Assembly: GCF_001465545.3 (NCBI RefSeq)
Contig: NZ_CP013480.3
Span: 1,736,001 to 1,800,000, forward strand
Length of the DNA stretch: 64,000 nt
Source: Pandoraea norimbergensis
GTDB lineage: Bacteria; Pseudomonadota; Gammaproteobacteria; Burkholderiales; Burkholderiaceae
Reading direction: 5' to 3'
In this document: positions 54,709-63,300 of the stretch, piece after piece
Layout of the letters: every line of letters begins with the position of its first letter
Position numbering within the stretch: position 1 is the first letter of the stretch
Position numbers and translations under genes: made by a program
The notes under the pieces: generated by a model
What the model was told of the DNA's origin: nothing
What the model saw: the letters and a program-made list of their open reading frames with translations, nothing else
Databases searched by the model: none

Positions 54709-55701
54709 ATGTCTGCCCATTTCTCCGCGGTTCGCCGCCGTTTGCTGACGACCGGCGCTGCGGCGCTTGCCTATGCCGCCGCCGCCCCGATCGCCTCCGC
54801 ACAATCGGGGGCGCCGGGGGCCGCAGGCGCGACCGGTGGGCGGGTGCTTCGCATCGGCAATCAGAAGGGGCTGCTTACGCTACTCAAGGGGCGCGGCACG
54901 CTGGAAAAGCGCCTCGCGCCGTTGGGCGTCCATGTGACATGGACTGAATTCCCGTCAGGGCCGCCCCAACTCGAAGCGCTCAACGTCGGGTCGATCGATT
55001 TTGGCGATGTCGGCGAAGCCCCGCCAGTGTTTGCCCTCGCGGCCGGCGCGCCGTTCGTCTATTTCGGGCAAGGCGTCCAGCGGCCGAATAGCGAAGGGCT
55101 GCTCGTGCCGAAGACATCGCCGATTACGTCGTTTGCGCAGCTCAAGGGCAAGCGCGTCGGGTTCACCAAGGGCTCGAATACGCACTATCTGTATGTGCGC
55201 TTGTTGCAACAGGCGAACCTCAAGCCGCAGGACGTCACGCCGGTGTTCCTGCAACCTGCCGATGCGCGCGCGGCGTTCGAGCGCGGTGCCATCGACGCGT
55301 GGCTGATATGGGACCCCTTCCTCGCCGTCGCACAGAAGTCACTTGATGCGCGCCTCGTAGCCGACGGCACGGGTCTGGTCAGCAATCGCCTGTACTTCTT
55401 CACGTCGCGTACCTACGTTCAACACAACGAGGACGTACTGCGCGTCGTCATCGAAGAACTCAACACTGTCGATAAATGGGTCGAGGCCAATCGTGCGGCC
55501 GCCGCGTCCGAATACGCGCAGTTGTGGGGCGTGCCGCGCGATGCGGTCGAGTTGGTGCTGTCGCGCCAGCGCTTCGGCATCGAGCGGATCACGCGCGCTA
55601 CGCTGGCCGAACAGCAGCAGATCGCCGACGCGTTCCTTGAACTCAATCTACTGCCCAAGCGCATCGACGTCGCACAAGCCGCACCGCCGTCACTGGGGTG
55701 A
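54709..55701 (+). CDS. Sulfonate-type ABC transporter substrate-binding protein
   Basis: 330 residues of the SsuA/TauA/NMT1-like family. VRRRLLTTGAAALAYAAAAP is a signal with twin Arg, with a cleavage-like site after ASAQ. GNQKGLLTLLKGRGTLEKRL and GSIDFGDVGEAPPVFALAAG are typical of aliphatic-sulfonate binding proteins. No permease or ATPase gene is next to it, so the protein must use a distant transporter or serve another role. It lies 177 bases past the prephenate dehydratase gene and 46 bases from the convergent agmatine deiminase gene. Confidence 0.9.
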   Translation: MSAHFSAVRRRLLTTGAAALAYAAAAPIASAQSGAPGAAGATGGRVLRIGNQKGLLTLLKGRGTLEKRLAPLGVHVTWTEFPSGPPQLEALNVGSIDFGDVGEAPPVFALAAGAPFVYFGQGVQRPNSEGLLVPKTSPITSFAQLKGKRVGFTKGSNTHYLYVRLLQQANLKPQDVTPVFLQPADARAAFERGAIDAWLIWDPFLAVAQKSLDARLVADGTGLVSNRLYFFTSRTYVQHNEDVLRVVIEELNTVDKWVEANRAAAASEYAQLWGVPRDAVELVLSRQRFGIERITRATLAEQQQIADAFLELNLLPKRIDVAQAAPPSLG

Positions 55702-55747
55702 ACGACGGCGCGGCGATAAAAACCAGCGCGACGCGCTGCTCTCTCGA

Positions 55748-56875
55748 TCAGGCGGGCTGCTGCTGCGTCGTGCAGTGAATACCGCCGCCGCCCCCTGCGA
55801 TGCCGTCGATATTGATCTGCACGATCTCTCGCTTGGGGAACAGATCACGCAGCTTGTCGCGTGTGCTTTTGTCCGTCTGACTGTCGCCGAACTGGGGTAC
55901 GATCACCGCGCCATTGCACACGTAGAAGTTGACGTAGCCGGCGGCAAATTCGTCTGACTCATAGGTGCTGCGCACGCTGTTCGGGCCGGGCAGCACGACC
56001 ACTTGCAGCTTGCGTCCTGCGGCATCCGACGCCTGTCGCAGAATGTCGAGGTGGCGCACGGTCACCGCATGGTCGTAGGAACTCGTATCGCTCTCCATAT
56101 GGGCGATCACCACCCCCGGGCGGGCGAATCGTGCGTAGAAATCGGTATGGCCGTCGGTAATGTCCTTGCCCGCGATCCCCGGTAACCAGATGATCTTGCG
56201 CAGGCCCAACAGCCGCTTCAGTTCCAACTCGCATGCCGCCTTGTCGACGCCGGGGTTGCGGTTGCGATTGAGCACGCAACTCTCGGTAATGATGGCGGTG
56301 CCTTCGCCGTCGACCTCAATGCCACCGCCTTCGAGCACCAGACGTGTGCTCAACAGGCGCACACCGGCTTCCTGTGCGACAAACGCGGCGACCTTCGCAT
56401 CGTCGGCATGAGCCTGCTTCTTCCCCCAGCCATTGAAGTTGAAGTTGATGCCTGCCTTTTCGCCGCTGCGCCCACGGACAAATACAGGCCCGGTGTCGCG
56501 TATCCACAAATCGTCGATCGGCTGCACGATCAGGTTCACCGCGTCGCCGCATTTGCGTTGGGCGACGTCGTAGTCTTCCTCGCGCACGAGCATGTTGACG
56601 GGCTCGAAGTCGCCAATCGCCTGAGCGATCCGCGCTAACCCGTCTTGGGCCGCCTGCTGCATGCGGCGCCCCCAGATGTCTTCGCTCGGCCCAAAGGCCA
56701 TCCACGTTGCCGTGTGACGTTCGCCTTCGTCCGGCATCGTCCACGACAGCGCATTGCCGTCCGGCGCGCCAGCGGCGAATGCGCGCCGGGTCAAACCACC
56801 GGTGACGGCACCACTCACCAGTGCGGCGCCCGAGGCCATCAATCCGCGCTTCAGAAAACGGCGTCTTGCTTGCAT
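55748..56875 (-). CDS. Tat-exported agmatine deiminase family protein
   Basis: 375 residues. MQARRRFLKRGLMASGAALV is a Tat signal with a cleavage-like site after RRAFA. The mature guanidine-modifying domain (agmatine deiminase / peptidylarginine deiminase family) has DDLWIRDTGPVFV, DGHTDFYARFARPG and the C-terminal GGGGGIHCTTQQQP with the catalytic Cys near residue 368. It would convert agmatine to N-carbamoylputrescine. Most agmatine deiminases are cytoplasmic. AGGA 7 bases upstream supports the ATG at 56875. It is divergent from a LysR gene. Confidence 0.92.
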   Translation of the reverse strand: MQARRRFLKRGLMASGAALVSGAVTGGLTRRAFAAGAPDGNALSWTMPDEGERHTATWMAFGPSEDIWGRRMQQAAQDGLARIAQAIGDFEPVNMLVREEDYDVAQRKCGDAVNLIVQPIDDLWIRDTGPVFVRGRSGEKAGINFNFNGWGKKQAHADDAKVAAFVAQEAGVRLLSTRLVLEGGGIEVDGEGTAIITESCVLNRNRNPGVDKAACELELKRLLGLRKIIWLPGIAGKDITDGHTDFYARFARPGVVIAHMESDTSSYDHAVTVRHLDILRQASDAAGRKLQVVVLPGPNSVRSTYESDEFAAGYVNFYVCNGAVIVPQFGDSQTDKSTRDKLRDLFPKREIVQINIDGIAGGGGGIHCTTQQQPA

Positions 56876-57005
56876 ATCTCCATCCTGTCGATGCATTTGC
56901 GCACGAGATTACGCCATCGAGCGATCGCCGGTGCGTCGGCAATTCAGGCAGTCGACGCAGTTTGCGTCATCCTGTCGATAATAAAAAGAGAGGTTTATTG
57001 CTATT

Positions 57006-57015
57006 ATTGATCAAT
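57006..57015. promoter_or_regulatory. Small palindrome in the deiminase/LysR intergenic region
   Basis: ATTGATCAAT, a perfect 10-bp palindrome in an AT-rich patch, lies 26 bases before the LysR start. It is a candidate LysR or repressor site. Confidence 0.35.
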
Positions 57016-57040
57016 TTTTCTCATATCTTGGTGGGCATCG

Positions 57041-57925
57041 ATGACTCGGCAGCGTATTCCTTCGCTCAAATTGCTGATGGGCTTCGAGGCGGCGGCCCGC
57101 CACGGCAATTTTTCTCGGGCGGCGGACGAATTGCATATTTCGCAATCGGCCGTCAGCCATCAGGTCCAGCAATTGGAAGCCGAAATCGGCCAGCCGCTCT
57201 TTCGGCGCGTCGGGCGGGGCGTGGAATTGACGGTCGCGGGCGAAGTGCTCCAGCGCAGCGTGCAACGCTCGGTCGACACGTTGCGGAACGGGCTAGGCCG
57301 TATCGCGACTTATCTCGACCCCGGTCTCGTCGCTATCGCGGGCCCGGCGTCATTGCTGCATGGCTGGCTGAGTCCGCGCATCGAGCAACTTCAGGCGAGC
57401 AACCCGGCACTGTGTCCGATGCTCTCGACCGACGAAGCGGCGCGGTTCATCGACGAGACGGATATCGACATTGCCATCAGCGATCGGCCGCTTCAGCAAA
57501 CCGGTCTTCTGGAGATCCCGTTCCTGAAAGACGAGTGGGTGATTGTCGCCGAGCGAGACTTGGCTGAACGACTGGCAAGCGTCGCCCACGACCAGCATCC
57601 TGCGCAGGTTTCGCTGATCTGTCTGGAAGAGAGTTTTACCCGTGACGAAACGGCGGCGCTGTTTCGCGATGCACTGGCCCCGTTTTGCAAACGCGCCATC
57701 TTTGACGACGAACGTCTCCTGCTCGATGCCACGTTGCGCGGGCAGGGCATCGCGTGCATCTCGCGATTGCTGGCGGACGAAAGCCTGAAACAAGACCGCC
57801 TGCGCGTGCTTCCCGGCTATCCCCGCATAGCAGGGCGCACGTGGTGGGTGTCGCGCGTCGAGGGCGAGCCGCGCTCGGCATTCGTGACGGAAGTCTTCGA
57901 CTGGCTGATCGCGCAAGCCGCATAA
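57041..57925 (+). CDS. LysR-family transcriptional regulator
   Basis: 294 residues. The N-terminal wHTH (residues about 5-65) shows LKLLMGFEAAARHGNFSRAA and ISQSAVSHQVQQLE. The effector domain follows (VAIAGPASLLHGWLSP, ISDRPLQQTGLLEIP). It is divergent from the agmatine deiminase gene and probably controls it, in the usual LysR arrangement. Residues match the GcvA-like group in general form. The effector is unknown. The start uses GGTGGG before the ATG. Confidence 0.93.
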   Translation: MTRQRIPSLKLLMGFEAAARHGNFSRAADELHISQSAVSHQVQQLEAEIGQPLFRRVGRGVELTVAGEVLQRSVQRSVDTLRNGLGRIATYLDPGLVAIAGPASLLHGWLSPRIEQLQASNPALCPMLSTDEAARFIDETDIDIAISDRPLQQTGLLEIPFLKDEWVIVAERDLAERLASVAHDQHPAQVSLICLEESFTRDETAALFRDALAPFCKRAIFDDERLLLDATLRGQGIACISRLLADESLKQDRLRVLPGYPRIAGRTWWVSRVEGEPRSAFVTEVFDWLIAQAA

Positions 57926-57930
57926 CGTCT

Positions 57931-57981
57931 GGCGGAAAATAGAAAACCGGCACCCCGCCAGCGAATGGCGGAAGTGCCGGT
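57931..57981 (-). terminator. Terminator of the tail-collar operon
   Basis: ACCGGCAC (57946) pairs with GTGCCGGT (57974), with an inner CCGCC/GGCGG stem. On the minus strand it is followed by TTTTCTATTTT. Confidence 0.8.
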
Positions 57982-58011
57982 CTGAAAACAACGACGATTT
58001 CGATGCGCGCT

Positions 58012-58533
58012 TTAAGGGCGCGGCGGGAACTCGCCGTTTTTAATCGCGATACAGAAATTCAACGGCAGATACGGTTGCATGTTGTTGTGCGCACCGCTGG
58101 TGCAGGCGGGGCCGACCGTCAATGGCGCGAGCGATGCGAGCGACAGATCCGACGTGTTCTCGCGATACGCGTTGTTGCCGCCGACAACAAAGCGGGCGGG
58201 CAACTTGTCGCTGGCCGACTCGCCCGCGGGACGCGTGGAGTTCACATAGGCCGTATGCGTGTGCAGCGGCATGTGCTGGTCTTGGAGCGTCACCGTCGGA
58301 CTCCCCTCCACCTTGCCTATCTGGGGCGCATCCGTGGTTCCCCGCGATACCAATCCACGCAGATCCGGCACCGCGAACGTGGTCCTGCCGTCCCCGCCGT
58401 ACGTCGTGCCAATCACGGCATAGAGCTCAGGGAATAAGCGAATCTGAAGGATCGTACCGTCGCAGACAGCCCAGTCGACCGGCGCATAGTTGAAGGCGTA
58501 GAGCCGAATTTCGCCAATGTAGTAATCGTCCAT
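58012..58533 (-). CDS. Tail-collar domain protein 3 of a tandem set
   Basis: 173 residues. The N-terminal collar domain (PF07484 type) runs from IGEIRLYAFNYAPVDWAVCD to GTTYGGDGRTTFAVPDLRGL. The central MPLHTHTAYVNS holds the HTH-type motif of this family, and the C-terminus is HNNMQPYLPLNFCIAIKNG. Relatives are the microcystin-dependent proteins (COG4675) and short tail-fibre proteins. No signal peptide is visible. It is the last gene of three same-strand copies (12- and 9-base gaps), and a minus-strand terminator follows. Function unproven. Confidence 0.88.
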   Translation of the reverse strand: MDDYYIGEIRLYAFNYAPVDWAVCDGTILQIRLFPELYAVIGTTYGGDGRTTFAVPDLRGLVSRGTTDAPQIGKVEGSPTVTLQDQHMPLHTHTAYVNSTRPAGESASDKLPARFVVGGNNAYRENTSDLSLASLAPLTVGPACTSGAHNNMQPYLPLNFCIAIKNGEFPPRP

Positions 58534-58545
58534 GGAGCTCTCTGG

Positions 58546-59082
58546 TCAGCCTTGCGATGGGTAGAGGCCGGAGACGCAGATGATGTAGTTCATCGACGCC
58601 GTGGGCATGACGTTGGGGTGCGCAGTGGGCTGAGCATTGCCGGCCGGTGCAATGGCGGGCGCCGCCAGTGCTGCCTTGGTGGGTACGGAACGTACCCCCG
58701 AGTCATAAAACACCGCACTGGTTTTCGCCAGCGTCACATCCGGGCCCGGCGTGGGCGACGTGGCGTCGGCCGTCGAGGCGTTGATCGTATGCAAGTGGCC
58801 CGGCACGTCCGAGGGCTGGAGCGTGACCGTGTCGCTGCCAACCTGCTGACCAAGCAGCCGTTGCCCGGATCCGGGCACTTGCCCCATGCCGATCGGCACC
58901 CGCAGGCGCAGGTCGGGCAGACGGAAGTTGCTTCTGCCGTCGCCACCGTACGTCGTACCGATCAGCGAGAACAGCACCTCGTAGTCGGACGCGATGTTGA
59001 GGAGTTCCCCGTTGCAGAACTTCCACCCCTGAGGGGGGTAGTTGCCGGCGAACATGCGAATTTCACCAATGTAGGCTTCCAT
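58546..59082 (-). CDS. Tail-collar domain protein 2 of a tandem set
   Basis: 178 residues. IGEIRMFAGNYPPQGWKFCN opens the collar domain; GTTYGGDGRSNFRLPDLRLR follows. The middle has DVPGHLHTINASTADA, and the C-terminus is HPNVMPTASMNYIICVSG. Paralogue of the two flanking genes but divergent in the variable centre. It lies 9 bases after copy 1 and 12 bases before copy 3. Expected role is a structural or surface protein, by family. Confidence 0.88.
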   Translation of the reverse strand: MEAYIGEIRMFAGNYPPQGWKFCNGELLNIASDYEVLFSLIGTTYGGDGRSNFRLPDLRLRVPIGMGQVPGSGQRLLGQQVGSDTVTLQPSDVPGHLHTINASTADATSPTPGPDVTLAKTSAVFYDSGVRSVPTKAALAAPAIAPAGNAQPTAHPNVMPTASMNYIICVSGLYPSQG

Positions 59083-59091
59083 GTCCGGCTC

Positions 59092-59643
59092 CTAGGGGCG
59101 TGGCGGGTAGAGGCCGCCCTGAACACAAATGATGTAGTTCAGGACCAGCGAGGATTGCATGTTGTTGTGAGCGGTGGCGTCGTTCGTCGCGCTGCTCGCT
59201 TCGGGCGATTCCGCTGTGAGCGTCTGCGCCGTTACCGGGCCATAAAGGGCGGTGCCAACTACGGTCGGCAAGTCCGGCTGCGAGATCACACTCTTGGCGA
59301 GCAGACGGTCTTTACCGGTACCGGCGAGCGGCTGCGTGGCGTCGTTGGTCGCCGCACGAAACTCATGCGAATGCGTGGGCACCTGCTGAGCATTGAGCGC
59401 CACCGTTTCGGTACCCCCGGGCGCACCTTGGTTGTACGTCCCTGGCAGCCGATGCATCGCGACGCGCCCGCGCAGGTCGGGCAGCCCGAAGGTGACTCGG
59501 CCGTCGCCACCGTACTGTGTGCCAAGCAGGGAGAACAGCACCTGATTGATATTCACGTTGAGCAGGCGCCCGTCACACGGTAGCCACCCCCTTGGTACGA
59601 CCGGAAAAGCACACAAACGTATTTCCCCGAGATATGAGTCCAT
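59092..59643 (-). CDS. Tail-collar domain protein 1 of a tandem set
   Basis: 183 residues from MDSYLGEIRLCAFPVVPRGW. AGGAAG 6 bases upstream supports the ATG at 59643; a longer frame is open to 59715. The collar domain has GTQYGGDGRVTFGLPDLRGR, with QQVPTHSHEFRAATNDA in the centre and HNNMQSSLVLNYIICVQG at the end. It is the first gene of the three-copy set, with its promoter in the AT-rich region at 59.65-59.85 kb. It faces away from the giant IPT/TIG gene. Confidence 0.88.
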   Translation of the reverse strand: MDSYLGEIRLCAFPVVPRGWLPCDGRLLNVNINQVLFSLLGTQYGGDGRVTFGLPDLRGRVAMHRLPGTYNQGAPGGTETVALNAQQVPTHSHEFRAATNDATQPLAGTGKDRLLAKSVISQPDLPTVVGTALYGPVTAQTLTAESPEASSATNDATAHNNMQSSLVLNYIICVQGGLYPPRP

Positions 59644-60308
59644 CCGTTTCTTCCTGGTTAAGTGGCGACGCCACGATCTTTGAATTCTTATAGGCGCGCA
59701 TTTTGCCATCGTCATATTTCATTTCAAATATATTTCGGCTCCCTTATTAAATTTCGATGAGTAAAACGATTGTTTGGAAATGCCTGATTTTTAATAAAAA
59801 AGACATCGGTGTATTGGTGAATACCCTTGACTCATTGCGGTAGATTAGGTTTGCCGAGAATCGGGCTTGACGCGCAAGGCAATGGTGCCTACCCTTGCGC
59901 AGAAATTAGTCAGGTGTCCGTCAGTTCATTCCGGGCATTCACGAATAAACGATGTTTCGGGCATTTCCGGAGCACGAAAGCAAAATTACAAATGGGTCTT
60001 TGCCGCATACGGGGCGGGGACTTCGGGGGAAGTCAAATGAAAACGCAATGCCAACGGGGCGAGCCGGTATTCATACGACGGGTGTTCTGCCCGTCAGCCG
60101 GCCGCAATACACGTGTGTTGCCCGGCCTGTCTCAAATACCCACGCGACAAGTCATTCCCGATTGATCTGAGCCAGCGAACGCCGCGAGTCAGCACTCGCG
60201 GTCTTCGCTTGCGTGCTCGCTTCTCATGCGCCTGCGTGACAAGCCAGTGTTCTGCCGCTCACGCGTGTCGGCTCCCCGCCAAGTCATTTGCTTCTCTCCC
60301 GGTTCGCC
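59644..60308. other. 665-base AT-rich, hairpin-dense intergenic region
   Basis: It lies between the divergent tail-collar operon and the IPT/TIG gene. Bases about 59690-59830 are markedly AT-rich compared with the window and probably hold both promoters. From 59872 onward the sequence holds several perfect hairpins on the side leading to the IPT/TIG gene. Forward ORFs here (for example 59827-60165) have no homology and unlike composition. Confidence 0.55.
59872..60125 (+). ncRNA. Candidate structured 5' leader of the IPT/TIG gene
   Basis: Successive inverted repeats: GCGCAAGG/CCTTGCGC (59872-59900, with inner AGGCA/TGCCT), GACTTC/GAAGTC (60019-60034), GACGGG/CCCGTC (60077-60095) and GCAATACAC/GTGTGTTGC near 60104-60121. 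Another, CCGCGAGT/ACTCGCGG, follows at 60182-60201. No known riboswitch consensus was recognised. Confidence 0.4.
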
Positions 60309-63300
60309 ATGTTGCCTAGTCTTCAATTTCCTCTCGCGTCCGTACGCCGTCGGTCATCAAATACTCCCGTCGCCTGGTTTTACTGGCTGCGTGCCCTGCT
60401 GACCCTGCTTGTGCTGTTCACCGCGTCGTCGTCGGCGTGGTCGCAGGCATGCGTCACATGGACGGCCACGTCAGCGCAGCTCTCCGGCGGGAGCTATCGC
60501 TACACGTTGCCGCTCAATGACGCATGCGATCCCACGGCGGAAGGCTTGTACACGTCGCCGGGGCAGATCGTTGGTACTGCGCTTGCGGCGGATGGCTCAT
60601 CGTTGTCCGTCGATCTCGGCACCTTCCCGTACGACATCCTGGTCTTCACGCCGAAACTCGGCACCACGCAGACCTCGTGGACGTTCACGTTGTACCGGGC
60701 CAGCGACGCGCCGGTCACGGTGGCCATCAATTTCCCTGTGCCAACGGTCACCTCGCTTTCCCCGAGCGGGGGTCCGAACAGCGGCGGTACGGCCGTGACG
60801 ATCACCGGGACCGGTTTTACCGGGGCCACCGGGGTTAACTTCGGTGCAACCCCCGGGACAGGTGTTGTGGTGCTGACCGATACGACGATCGTCGCGACAT
60901 CCCCTGCCGGAACGTCACCCGTCGACGTCACCGTCACCACCAGCGCTGGCACCAGCGCCATAAACGCGCCAAACGACAGGTTCACATACACACCGACGGT
61001 GACGGGGGTGTCGCCGACGTCAGGGCCCGCCGGCGGCGGTGTGTCGGCAACGATCACGGGAACCGGCTTTACCAATGCCACATCGGTGACCTTCGGGACG
61101 AACGCCGCGCTGCCCTACATCATCGTGAGCGACAGCACGATCACGGTGTCGAACGTGCCCGCCGGGACGGGCACTGTCGACGTGAAAGTGACCAACAGCG
61201 CTGGCACCAGCGCGACTAACGCGAGCGATCGGTTTACCTACCTCGCGGCGCCCGTCGTGACCTCGGTGACACCGAATGCCGGTGCGCCAGGCGGCGGAGC
61301 GAGCGTCAGGATCCAAGGTTCGGGGTTCAGCACCGGCGGCGTGCCGTCGGTCAAGTTCGGCAGTACACCGGCGCCGAGCTTTACCCTCGACAACGATGCG
61401 CAAATCACCGTCACGTCTCCCGCGGCGGCGGCGGGCACCATCGACGTTACGGTCACCAACAACAATGGCACCAGCGCGACCAGTGCCGCCGATCAGTTCA
61501 CCTACGCGGGCGTCCCCACCGTGACATCGCTCGGGACGAAGGAAGGCCCGCTCGCCGGCGGCACGACGGTGACGATCAATGGGACTGGCTTAAAGACAAC
61601 GACCGCAGTGGCGTTCGGCGCGGTCAGTGTGCCCTTCACGGCTGTCAGCGACACGCAGATCACGGTGACATCGCCCGCGAACGCGAGCGCAGGCGTCGTC
61701 GACATCGTTGTCACCACACAGGGGGGCACCAGCGCGACCAGCAGCGCCGATCAGTTCACGTACATGGCCCTGCCCACGGTGACGAGCCTTGCGCCGACGT
61801 CCGGCCCGGCGGCCGGAGGTACGACCGTGGCTATCAGCGGCAGTGGCTTCACCTCCACCGCAACCGTGAGTTTCGGTGGAACGGCGGCGACGAACGTCCA
61901 GTTCGTGAGCGCATCCCAGCTAACGGCTCGCTCACCTGCTGGCACGGGCACCGTCGACGTGAGGGTCTCGACCACCGGCGGCACCAGCGCGACCAGCATG
62001 AACGACCAGTTCACGTATCGGGCGGCGCCGGCGATCTCCGGCCTCTCGGTGACCGTTGGGTCCCCGGCGGGCGGCACGCAGACCAAGATCACGGGTACCG
62101 GATTTACCGGCACAACCAGTGTGACGTTCAACGGCTCACCGGCGACGACTTTCAATATCGACAGCGACACGCAGATCACGGTGACATCGCCTGCCGGCTC
62201 GGCGGGAACTGTCAATGTCGTGGTGACCACGCCGAATGGTACGAGTGCCGTCGGTCCGTCGAGCCAATTTACCTACGCGGCGCCACCGACGGTTTTGAGT
62301 TTGGGGCCCACTACCGGCTCAACGGCCGGTGGCGATTCGGTCACGATCACGGGCTCGAATTTCTACAACGGGGTCACGACAGTCAAGCTCGGTGGTAACA
62401 CTGCAACAATCACCGCGATCAGTTCGACCTCGATCACGTTCACGACACCTGCGGGCTCGCCAGGTCTGGCAACGCTCACGGTCGATACGCCCGGCGGAAC
62501 CTCCACGACAGGCGGCGCCTTCACCTATGTCGCGGTGCCTGTCGTGACTTCGCTTTCCCCGGCGTATGGGTCGACGAGTGGAAGCAACCCCGTGACCATC
62601 TCGGGCAGCGGGTTCACGGGCGCGACAGCGGTGAAGTTCGGGGCGACGGCCGCAGCCTTCACGGTCAATAGCGATTCGCAAATCAGCGCGACGGCACCGG
62701 CGGGTACCGGGGTCGTGGACGTGCGCGTGACGAACCCAGCGGGCACGAGCGCCATCGTGACGGCGGACAATTACACCTACGCCGGTTTGCCAACGGTGTC
62801 ATCGACGGTGCCTGCCTACGGGCCAGTGGCCGGTGGCACGACCGTGACCATCACCGGCACGAATTTCATCTCCGGCGTGACGGTCGTGATGTTTGGTGCT
62901 CAATTGTCGAACAGCGTGACGGTCAACAGCTCGACGTCGCTGACGGCCACAGTACCGGCGGGCACGGCAGGCGCTGCCAACATCCTCGTCACGACGCCGT
63001 TGGGCAGCAAGACGGTGGTCGGCGGCTATACCTACTACGCGGCACCTGCCGTCACGTCGATTTCGCCGACGAGCGGCCCGGCGAGCGGCGGGACATCCGT
63101 CACGATTACGGGGACGGGCTTCAACAATGTGACGGGCGTGTCGTTCGGTGGCACGTCGGGCACGAACATTACGGTCAACGGCACGACACAAATTACGGCA
63201 ACGGCGCCGGCGGGCTCGGGTGTCGTCGACGTGCGCGTGAGCGCCGCTGGGGGGACGAGCCCCGTTACGGCGGCGGATCAGTTCACTTATCTCGGCGCGC

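Noticed and set aside
57982..59643. Prophage remnant
   Set aside because: Only collar-domain genes are present; there are no structural, integrase or lysis genes and no attachment repeats.
59935..60060. c-di-GMP (GEMM) riboswitch upstream of the IPT/TIG gene
   Set aside because: A GAAAG stretch and paired stems are present, but the conserved core and tetraloop receptor of GEMM were not found.
59827..60165. 112-codon ORF in the AT-rich region
   Set aside because: Cys/Arg-rich, no domain, no ribosome-binding site, and it overlaps the hairpin cluster.
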